DNA of 6,599 nucleotides from Globobulimina sp. (Eukaryota; Foraminifera; Rotaliida): contig PIVH01000267.1 in the NCBI GenBank assembly GCA_003354225.1, positions 1-6,599 of the forward strand. Reading direction: 5' to 3'. Both the position numbers and the translations under genes were made by a program. Positions within the stretch are counted from its first letter, which is position 1, and each line of letters opens with the position of its first letter. The notes under the pieces are model-generated. The model worked only from the letters and a program-made list of their open reading frames with translations, did no database searches and had not been told where the DNA came from. This document shows, in pieces, positions 1 to 6,599 of this stretch.

Positions 1-3000
1 CTTGCTCTTTTTTTTCTTTTTCTTTTTTTTACGTAATTTTCTCGTTTCAGTGTCTTCCTCATTTCCCAATATATCGTAATCATTGTTACCGTCTTCCTGT
101 TGACCAAATTGATCCATATGATGCTGACGCGGATGCTGCGAATCCTCTTCTTTCAACCTCCTCACTCTTTTAATCGGTGGCTGGTTATCATTCTCATTCT
201 CATTGTTCTCCTCATCCAGCATCAATTTCCTTTTCCCATTGATTTGAGGTCGCGGTTCAATCCAATTAATCTGCTTCGATTTTAACTTTGCCTGCGCTGC
301 TTTCAATTTATTTTCTTTTTCTTTCTTCAAAATTAAATTTTTCTTCTTCTCAATTTCTTTCCTCTCTTTTTCCAATGTTTTGTTTAATTTCTTCTCCTCC
401 AACAACCGCTTCCTCTCATTTTTGATTTGCTGGTTTTTCTGAAATTGCAAATGTTTTTTGGCATTTTGCAACAATTCGTTTTTAATGTGATCCAAATGCT
501 GCTTCAACTTATCATGCGGTATTTGGGTATGTGTCTTCTTATTAATTTGCAACCGACGATATAATCTCGCCGCATTCTCCAACATTTTCATCACATTTTC
601 AATCTGTTTTAATGTTCTTTTTTTCGGATCTTTGCGCAAAATATCGCACGCATATTCTTCTTCGATCAATGCCAAATTATACAAATACAATTCCTGGGTC
701 GGATTATAGCGCAATATTTGATATAAATGCAATTTTGCTGCAACAAAATCCTTTTTTGCAAATAATGTCCGCACGATATACAACGGAATATCGCCCAAAT
801 CGTAAGTATGCGAGTTTTGCATTAATTTTTTCTTCGCTTTTTCGTAACATTTGAGCGCCAAATCCCAGTCTTGATTGACACTGTGAACATGACCTAAATT
901 GCATAAAATATCTGAACAGGAAATACATTCTCGACTCAATTTATGCAATATCCGCTGGCTTATACCCACATTGTCACTGCCATGCGTTGACCCTTCGCAC
1001 GCAATGGCAGCTAAACCATGCACCGCGTACACATTGTTCTCATTCACCACCAATATTTGCTGATATTTTTGCAAGGCGTCATGTAGCCGTCGATAGTAAT
1101 TACTGTTACTCCGCTTGTAATGATTTAACATATAATTCGCAGATATCAACTCAGAATATTCATCGTTGCGAATCTCTTCAACGACGCGATTATCTTTTTT
1201 TAGTACGTCTATCTTATTCAATATAGACTCACATTCCGTACGACGGCCAATATACTCATAAATACGTTGAATGTACAAATAAGCATTTAATTCGATATCA
1301 ATCTCCCCAAATTCGTGCGCTTTGCGGGCGGCATCTTCAAATTTCCGGATCGCGTCCATATATTTCCCACTCCGATACAAATACAACGCATTACACAATA
1401 TCGCCTCGATAAACGATGGACAGTTTATCAATATCTGGCGATAAATCTTGCGCGCTTTCTTGTAAAATGACAGCTTATCCAAAATGCGCGCATAATTATA
1501 TTGAATGATGATTTGGTGCGCTTCAAACTCGTTATTATTCTCATTCGTGATCGCTATCAATTCCTCGCAGAGTCTCTTCGCTTTCTCATAATCGCCCAAT
1601 TGATAAAATAACACAATAATATTATTAAACAGTTCAAATGGAATTTGCGTATTTTGCGCATTCATAATAGCCTTCGCCCGCATATATTTTCCAATGGCAA
1701 AGGACGGGTCTTTCAGTTCCGTGATCTCCGCCAAATCAATGTATAAATCCACCTGGGTCGGATTCAATTGTGTAGCGCGCAATAAATTATCTTTCGCCTT
1801 TTCCAAGTCACCACACTGTCGACAGACATAGGCATAATGACTCAGCACGACATGATCAGACACTGTGTTATTATCATCGTTCAGGTCTAAGATACGCATC
1901 AAGCAGTTCTTGGCATGGCTGATCTTATTAAAATAGATATACATTTGCGATAAGCCGAATAGAGACAAAGTAAACTGCGAATCTAATAAAATGGACTTAT
2001 AGTACCATTTTATAGCTTCGTTGTAATCCAAGCAGATATGATACATTTTAGCAATCACATAGCAAGCCTCCGATTCACATTTACTTAATGGATGCTTATT
2101 GTTACTCATCAGGTTATGATGCGGTTTTATATCCAAACCGCTCATTATATCACGTTCAGTCGGCTCCTTACGCAACAAATTGGTGATTTTCTCGCATAAA
2201 CAATAAGCAGTGCCGGCCCACATTTTGGTAAATTCGATATTGTCGCAACTGAACCCGACAAAATTCGCAATTAACACCAATAACTGCGGGTTATTGGGAC
2301 TGTATAGCATGGCATCGGTGATCTCCTTCAACGCCTTACGCATTGAGCTTACTTTCTTGTTATTGCTGTTATTGTTATTATAGCTGTAATCGTATTGATT
2401 TAGATATACCAAAGCCAGTCCAATACGGCTCTTAATCCCTACATAGCCCACTTTGCCATCATTGCGTACCTTATCCTACAAAAACAATCAATGCAATCAA
2501 TGACAAACAATATGGAGCAAGGATGTGCAGTGTAGGTAACTATTTTTTTTGCCCTTTCGAAAGCATGTCTGGCGATATCAAATTCTCGCAATTTGAGCGA
2601 ACTGATACCAATCCCCAAATGCACAAAGCCTAAATAATGGCTATTGTCATGGTTATTATTGAGATTCATCTTTAATAATTTGGTGAAATTGGTGAGCGAA
2701 TCCTCATAATCGCCAGTGGCGTACGCTAAGGTTGCAATGCATAACAAAGAGATGAAATTGGGCTCTCTTTGTAAGGGTATTTTTTTAGGATCGTTGTCTT
2801 GATTATGTAGGTTTGCGTCATCATCGTCGTCCTCGTCATCCTCTTCCATCTCTTTCCATGAGATGGCTTTCTGTAAATTGTGCTTGGTCTTCACCATAAT
2901 GGTCAATATGTCTTCTTTCTTACGTTTGGCCTTTTCAATGCTGATTAAGCCCGCTAGGAAATGCAAGACCATGTTGTATTTCTCGGTGGGATCGTATTGT

Positions 3001-3452
3001 GTGGCGATATTACGAGCCAGTTGATAATATTGAGTGGCTTTGCGGATATTCAATTTATAGTGCTCCTCTTTCATGTGCGACTGGGAGGTGTTGATTTTAT
3101 TGATGGTGTTGATGGCTTGCACCGTGGCGGCATTTAATAGGTTTATGTGATGCTCGGGGTTGCCTTCGTAGGAACATACGGTGGTATTCCAATCAGAGAT
3201 GTGTTCTAAGTCGTCTTCTAAGGCTAAACCTAGCAAGCTGTTGCACTGCGAGTCTAATCCATTACGATATAATTCCACACCAATCCGATGCCAGATTTGA
3301 ATGGGTGCGAATTCTAAACGTAGACATTCTTTGATATCGGCTAGTTTGGAGGATAAAATGTCAGGGTCTAAGGGGATTTCAATCGCAAAATCTTTGTCTT
3401 CGCGATGGTCGCGGAGGTAAATAGGATCTGGGATGCTGTCAAAGGAAGCCAT
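1..3452 (-). CDS. CTR9: CTR9, TPR subunit of the Paf1 elongation complex (two exons, C-terminus cut by window edge)
   Basis: CTR9 is the tetratricopeptide scaffold of the nuclear Paf1 complex, which travels with RNA polymerase II and supports elongation and histone modification (family knowledge). Exon 1 is 3452-2541 (304 codons) and exon 2 is 2475-1 (825 codons, no stop), so 1129 residues are visible, against about 1170 in the human protein. The N-terminus carries IEIPLDPD (25-32) and IQIWHRIGVELYRNG (51-65), matching the IEIPL and HIWIALALEYYKQG region of animal CTR9. TPR-like helices lie at about 235-304, 440-503, 515-556, 665-695 and 830-900; FGLSQMYIY (477-485) matches FGLGQMYIY of the family. 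The C-terminus follows the family plan: a Lys/Glu/Gln-rich coiled coil (about 955-1045), a basic NLS-like stretch (PPIKRVRRLK, 1070-1079), then charged tail. The start sits in an ACCATGG context. Odd points: an acidic run at 201-212, an Asn run just after the splice, and eight lysines at 1120-1127. Identity is secure; fine TPR boundaries are not. Confidence 0.95.
2476..2540 (-). other. 65-nt spliceosomal intron in CTR9
   Basis: On the minus strand this begins GTTACC and ends TTTTTGTAG. Removing it joins ...FERAKKI (phase 0) to DKVRNDGKVGYVG..., and the reading frame then stays open for 825 codons with clear CTR9 similarity. If retained, the upstream frame runs on for 33 codons to a TAG at 2439-2441. 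The donor is weak compared with GTATGT in the other intron of this window. The 3' part is T-rich and contains two ATTGATTG copies, either of which could hold the branch point (inference). Confidence 0.9.
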
Positions 3453-3802
3453 GGTTTTTCCAGCAATAAAAAAACTTTACAAGTACTCGCAGTCACACAG
3501 TTGTAATTTTCTCTCATTTTCAGACATCGCGTTTTGAAGCACTCAACACGCTTAAAAAGAACAAATATGCAATATTATATTGCAGATCGTTCATCAACGA
3601 ACATTAAAACAATTATATGACACTAATATCACATTGGAGAAGGTCAATCATTTATATTTGTATACTGGTCACAATATTTTGGATTTGTAATCAAATGTAA
3701 TTTTCTTGTTGCATACTGTATTTTATTCGATCCTCTTTGATTCATATTAACCTTTAACTGACTGATCATTTAAATAGGCAATCGGCACCATAAATAAACA
3801 CA
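3453..3802. other. Gap upstream of CTR9, no convincing gene
   Basis: This AT-rich stretch should contain the CTR9 promoter and 5' UTR (CTR9 reads leftward from 3452). No TATA element or other motif can be assigned with confidence. On the plus strand, a T-rich tract ending in TTTTCAG (to 3523) is followed by a short open frame, and a second short frame covers 3556-3690 and ends in TAA. These could be exon fragments of a small plus-strand gene but have no recognisable homology. On the minus strand one frame is open for about 40 codons (roughly 3752-3872), also unrecognised. Confidence 0.5.
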
Positions 3803-4288
3803 TTAATTCCACAGATATTTTGATGGTATATTTTCCTTCAACTTTAGCGTTTGCTTTGCATTCAACCAATTATGATGCAAACTATTCAAAACACAGAATG
3901 TTTTGATTGCTTTGTTGCATTCGTCAGTAGTAACACAGAATTTTGATTGCCAACAATGCATTCAAATCATCCAAGACTGGTTTAATATATTGATAATATT
4001 ACTTTCTTTAATATGAGCATTTATTTTATTCCAATTTTCTCGATATTGAGAATTGTTATTTGCTTTGTATTGCGAGCCATAAATTCGATATGCTTCTTTA
4101 GTCCACGATATGCTTTTTTCTATTCGTTGTCTTTTGCGGTTGTATTTTCAGTTTTGTATATTATCTGAAAGTTTACATACGTTGAAGATATTATACATTT
4201 GATTCTGCCTTTCCGAATGTGTTATTGATCATGAATTATAGTTGCTATATGACCAAACTGCAGATCTGCGCCGTTTATGCTGTTCAGT
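3803..4288 (-). pseudogene. Possible decayed coding region, one frame broken only by TGA
   Basis: Between TAA codons at 4289-4291 and 3803-3805, one minus-strand frame runs for 161 codons with only three stops, all TGA (4229-4231, 4148-4150, 3962-3964). At this base composition about ten stops would be expected. The longest uninterrupted block (4147-3965, 61 codons) contains SISWTKEAYRIYG and ENWNKINAHIKE. Its tryptophans are spaced W-x23-W-x19-W, loosely like a Myb/SANT repeat, but this is too weak for a family call. There is no ATG at the start. A GTATGT at 4180-4175 could be a splice donor, so a short-intron gene is another reading. The strand is A-rich, which makes every frame look somewhat protein-like, so chance remains possible. 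Confidence 0.22.
3890..3950. repeat. Imperfect direct duplication, about 41-bp period
   Basis: AACACAGAATGTTTTGATTGC at 3890-3910 (21 nt) recurs at 3932-3950 as the same sequence minus two bases. A GCATTC element follows both copies (in 3917-3922 and 3957-3962), and a third copy precedes the first (in 3858-3863). It looks like an old tandem duplication with small indels. It lies inside the possible relic frame. Confidence 0.6.
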
Positions 4289-4293
4289 TTATT
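4288..4293 (-). terminator. Polyadenylation signal (AATAAA) of the DUF1295-like gene
   Basis: The minus strand reads AAATAAA about 40 nt past the TGA stop of the upstream membrane-protein gene, a normal position for a eukaryotic poly(A) signal. The region is AT-rich, so a chance match is possible; the position is the main support. Confidence 0.5.
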
Positions 4294-4332
4294 TAATTAT
4301 TGCATTCAATAATGTCATTTAAGGTAAACCAC

Positions 4333-5118
4333 TCAATAGACAAAAGGTATCAATCTGTGTGTTTTGGCGATATAATCTTGATAAACTTTGCCGTATTTGG
4401 CGCACAAATAATGATCCTTTTCCGGAATTGAAATGTAAATAAATTGCGAATATAAGAATGCAGTCATTATGGAGGCATACACCATATTATTTGCTAAAAA
4501 AGATTGTCCCGTTCTCCATAAAATATATCCTGAATAATTGGGATAAGCAATGTATTGCGCGAATCCAGCCACATATATATTTCCTTTATTTGCTAGTTCC
4601 AATTTGAATGTTTTCAATAAATAGTCATGTCCGGATTCCATAACTGCTCCGAAAGCAAACAAAACTAAACCAACCACATTCATCCATTTGTTTGCTGCTC
4701 GGCCTCGCCGGTTTTTGAATCCATATTTGGCATAGATCCAAATGGTTAAAACATCAAACAATGATTCATACAATGGCCAAAAAATTAAAAAATATGGTGG
4801 CATCCCATAATTTAATATGGTTAATGCCCAAAGATTTTGTCTGTTTAATTTGAAGCATGGTTTAACACTGGCAATGATTGATAAATATTTATTTTATTTT
4901 ACATACTTTAAAACTCGTATTGCTGAGGTGAATTTGAACAATTTCAGCTGTTTCTCATCAATATTGTCAGTGTCGACACCCGTTTTTGCAAATAATGTTT
5001 TGAGATGATTGGATTTGATTGTTGTTATCATATAATATCCTGCCATGTTAACAGCGCACATAACAAGTCGCCATATCAATCCAGTGGCTGCACTGTAGCG
5101 TGGCAAGCTAGAAGCCAT
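4333..5118 (-). CDS. DUF1295 / steroid 5-alpha-reductase-like membrane protein (two exons)
   Basis: Exon 1 is 5118-4907 and exon 2 is 4840-4333; together 720 nt give 239 residues plus a TGA stop. Hydrophobic segments lie at about 12-32, 74-107 (probably two passes), 124-138 and 187-208. Family marks of the DUF1295/steroid-reductase/ICMT-like superfamily follow in order: E139...D143...FK (148-150 area), YPNYSGYILWRTGQ (170-183) in place of the usual RHPNYxGE...W.G, and IPEKDHYLCAKYGKVYQDY (209-227) followed by LIPF near the end. Such proteins are membrane enzymes, often in the ER, that use NAD(P)H on lipid enones or transfer methyl groups; the substrate here is unknown. The Arg/His before PNY and the Glu after G are Ala-Tyr and Tyr, so activity may differ from relatives. 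The start at 5118 is the first ATG after an in-frame TAG (5133-5135) but has a weak context. That TAG ends a T-rich tract resembling a splice acceptor, so an extra 5' exon cannot be excluded. Confidence 0.85.
4841..4906 (-). other. 66-nt spliceosomal intron in the DUF1295-like gene
   Basis: On the minus strand the donor is GTATGT and the acceptor ATTAAACAG. Splicing in phase 2 (TTA AA|A CAA) joins ...SAIRVLK to QNLWALTILNYGMPPYF..., giving a continuous hydrophobic family-like protein. Without splicing the frame stops at a TAA 11 bases into the intron. Its length nearly equals that of the CTR9 intron, which supports both calls. Confidence 0.88.
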
Positions 5119-5136
5119 GCAAGGCGTGGCAAGCTA
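5098..5136. repeat. Exact 13-bp direct repeat flanking a start codon
   Basis: GCGTGGCAAGCTA occurs at 5098-5110 and again at 5124-5136, separated by exactly 13 bases that contain the minus-strand ATG (5118-5116) of the DUF1295-like gene. The inner copy encodes part of the N-terminal SSLPR; the outer copy lies in the presumed leader and includes the bases of the in-frame TAG. It is likely a small local duplication. Confidence 0.8.
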
Positions 5137-5167
5137 AAAAAAACTGAATTGATTTCTTTTAACATTT

Positions 5168-5620
5168 TTAAACAACCACGTTTTGTGTTTCCGAATCTGA
5201 AAATTGTCTGATACTGCAACATAAAACAAGGGGGTTGTTAACCTTGTTGGTGATACAAAAAAAACAATTAGTTATATCCTTTTTTCTCAATTTTATAAAC
5301 TTTAAAATGGTTTCTTTATCCAAAAGCAAAGCAGCCAACAATCCATTCGAATTTAACTGCGACAATTTGGGAATTTGAACAAATCCAAGCGAGAATACAA
5401 AGGCGCCGGGACCAAATACTTTGTTGTATATATCTCGATGCTTGAAACCTCAGTTTGTCAATGATCCATTGAGTGGAAGAGCAATAAAAATATTTGAAAT
5501 CCTTGTCTCCGCAGCATACAATCCATGGTTTCTTGAGATAGGCATTTGCAAAAATAGTCCATTAGATATCTGCGAGCAGTGTGCTCCCGGCAATACATCC
5601 ATTTTAAACTTAATAAAAAC
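5168..5620 (-). pseudogene. Broken SMP-30/gluconolactonase-like C-terminal fragment
   Basis: One minus-strand frame is open from 5620 to 5453, stops at TGA (5450-5452), and resumes in the same frame to a TAA at 5168-5170. The first part reads VLPG...ISNGLF (NGL), then GLYAAETR, then PLNGSLTN. The second reads KVFG, then NSNGLLAALLL..ETILKF, then ITNCFF. This order matches SMP-30/gluconolactonase/LRE-like propellers: PNGLxxSPDxxxLYVAET, xxxPLxxxGSLxNxxVF, a (D)(G/S)LAVDxxGNLxVA block, and VTNxxFGG. The metal-ligand Asp of the D(G/S)LAV block and the Gly-Gly after TNxxF are not visible, no N-terminal half (EGPVW region) was found upstream, and the frame is interrupted. I infer a decayed paralogue or fragment rather than a working enzyme. 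A multi-exon gene is less likely because no splice pair of the local 65-nt type removes the TGA. Similarity was judged by eye. Confidence 0.4.
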
Positions 5621-5724
5621 TTAATGTGCATGAATTACATATTTTGTAGCACACTTTGTCTATATTAATTAACTTTCTTTCTTTTCCAAATCATGACTTT
5701 ATGTGCTTTCGTGTCCGATGACAT
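5603..5724. promoter_or_regulatory. AT-rich spacer upstream of the plus-strand gene
   Basis: This short spacer separates the leftward SMP-30-like relic from the rightward gene and would hold the latter's promoter and leader. It contains a T-rich tract around 5660-5686 (TTAATTAACTTTCTTTC...) but no motif I can name. A 25-codon upstream frame starts at 5693 and ends in a TAA (5768-5770) that overlaps the ATG at 5770 as TAATG. Confidence 0.3.
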
Positions 5725-6597
5725 ATGCTACATTACCTGCATACAAAAATCAGATTTGTTCAAGGAATAATGAGCACGACGCCCGTTATTATGACCAGAT
5801 GGATTGTTGCTACGATTAAAAACACTTTACACTGGAAAAACATGAGTCAGTCACTGTCATTCACATTGTTCGATTCACAGTGTGTGATCCCATCGTTATT
5901 AAATAAACAACCCATTTTAAAATCTAAAGCCATCACAAATGGTATTGTTCCAATTTCAATCACAAACTTGGATGATTTCTTTCAGAATGACGCAGCAATT
6001 CAGTCTTGTGACTTGTTGCTTGATTACAGATTCATTTTCAAAGACTATCAAGTAAATCAACAAAATGCAAATTATGCAAATTATGATCATCAATGGAAAT
6101 CAAAAAATTTTGAAACGCATCCATTCAATGGATTTTGTCATATTTTCCTAAAATGTCCGTTATTTTTATCATCATACTCCGTAGAATTTAAATTACAAAT
6201 TGTTGACAATATTTCCTTCAACACGCAATGTTCTGATTCTTCTGAAAGTCACATTGTTGAGATACCATCAATGATTTGCGGGACACATTTTCAAGTTAAT
6301 GATATGATTATATACAACGACAGAATTGGAAAGATATTACAATTCACTCCAAATGAAACCGCAAAAATTAAAACTAATGATGATAATCAGACAATTAATG
6401 TACAATTAGCTGACCTTGTTCTGCATAGTATCGCTTATATGATGGTGGTTGATGCCACAAATACAAATAAGATATTGTACGATTTACTTTTGAGCAACAA
6501 TAATGATCCTGAACTCTATCAATTTTATAATTCATTATGCAATTCTTTATTAACTATTTATGATTTGCTGGTCCTTCTGGTTTTTGATTTGCTGTGA
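5725..6597 (+). CDS. Hypothetical protein, function unknown (possibly continuing past the window)
   Basis: A 290-codon plus-strand frame ends in TGA at 6595-6597. I do not recognise the family. In-frame ATGs lie at 5725 (poor context), 5770, 5791 and 5842 (each with A at -3); 5770 or 5842 are plausible true starts. The protein is Asn/Ser/Leu-rich with no signal peptide or clear membrane segment in its core. Residues about 192-229 (FQVNDMIIYNDRIGKILQFT and on to INVQLADLVL) alternate like a small SH3/Tudor-type beta barrel, where a V-x-D-x-I...DRIGKI pattern is common; this is a fold guess only. A perfect 9-bp tandem (ATGCAAATT twice, 6065-6082) encodes NANYANY. The last residues (IYDLLVLLVFDLL) are repetitive and leucine-rich, unlike the rest, and GT dinucleotides occur there, so the true gene may splice and run on beyond the edge. 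Length and even codon use argue that it is real. Confidence 0.6.
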   Translation: MLHYLHTKIRFVQGIMSTTPVIMTRWIVATIKNTLHWKNMSQSLSFTLFDSQCVIPSLLNKQPILKSKAITNGIVPISITNLDDFFQNDAAIQSCDLLLDYRFIFKDYQVNQQNANYANYDHQWKSKNFETHPFNGFCHIFLKCPLFLSSYSVEFKLQIVDNISFNTQCSDSSESHIVEIPSMICGTHFQVNDMIIYNDRIGKILQFTPNETAKIKTNDDNQTINVQLADLVLHSIAYMMVVDATNTNKILYDLLLSNNNDPELYQFYNSLCNSLLTIYDLLVLLVFDLL

Positions 6598-6599
6598 TT

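Noticed and set aside
241-270. GGTTCAATCC resembling a tRNA T-arm
   Set aside because: It lies in the middle of the conserved CTR9 reading frame and no acceptor or anticodon arm fits around it.
100-1226. Four short frames (plus 100-285, 612-854 and 987-1226; minus 704-928) within the CTR9 region
   Set aside because: They lie in other frames within the uninterrupted CTR9 exon 2, which has clear family similarity throughout; they are shadows.
4086-4115. CGATATGCTT twice at a 20-bp spacing
   Set aside because: Only a 10-bp match with two copies; not enough to call a repeat array or binding site.
4013-4168. Plus-strand 51-residue hydrophobic frame starting at ATG 4013
   Set aside because: It is codon-aligned antisense of the minus-strand relic frame; its hydrophobicity follows from T-rich DNA and there is no homology.
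4120-4180. Possible 61-nt intron (GTATGT...GAATAG) inside the relic frame
   Set aside because: The donor is good, but joining shifts frame into another short open stretch with no homology, so there is no protein evidence to choose it.
4817-5211. Plus-strand frames 4817-5008 and 5005-5211
   Set aside because: They overlap the spliced DUF1295-like gene on the opposite strand and resemble nothing known.
5225-5248. Inverted repeat AACAAGG...CCTTGTT (7-bp stem, 10-base loop)
   Set aside because: Short stem, common by chance in AT-rich DNA, no T tract or other terminator context, and the window is eukaryotic.
5421-5624. Plus-strand 67-residue frame
   Set aside because: It is antisense to the SMP-30-like fragment, which has the recognisable block order; this frame has none.
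1-6599. tRNA, rRNA, CRISPR, insertion sequence or viral genes
   Set aside because: No B-box-like or cloverleaf pattern, no regular short repeats with spacers, no transposase, polymerase or capsid motifs were seen on either strand.

Overview
The window reads as nuclear DNA of an AT-rich, intron-bearing eukaryote, most likely a unicellular one. The reasons are a eukaryote-only transcription factor subunit (CTR9), two spliceosomal-type introns of 65 and 66 nt that restore reading frame exactly, a Kozak-like start context, an AATAAA-type signal just after a stop codon, and no bacterial operon structure. I cannot name the species. The clear genes use the standard code: TGG for Trp, and no in-frame TGA anywhere in CTR9.

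Layout. Positions 1-3452 (minus strand) hold a nearly complete CTR9, the TPR scaffold of the Paf1 transcription elongation complex. It has one intron at 2476-2540, and its last codons run off the left edge. Positions 3453-4332 are a gap with no convincing gene. Part of it (about 3803-4288, minus strand) is a single reading frame broken only by TGA codons, which may be the relic of a gene; it also holds a 41-bp imperfect duplication. Positions 4333-5118 (minus strand) encode a 239-residue multi-span membrane protein of the DUF1295 / steroid 5-alpha-reductase-like superfamily, with one intron at 4841-4906. Positions 5168-5620 (minus strand) look like the broken C-terminal half of an SMP-30/gluconolactonase-type beta-propeller protein. 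Positions 5725-6597 (plus strand) hold an unrecognised protein of about 290 residues that probably continues beyond the window.

The genes show no functional link. CTR9 acts in the nucleus, the DUF1295 protein would sit in a membrane (probably ER), and the other loci are decayed or unknown. I found no tRNA, rRNA, CRISPR array, insertion sequence or virus-like gene, and no evidence of a new multi-gene system. The most unusual signals are the two gene-like relics, both interrupted only by TGA.
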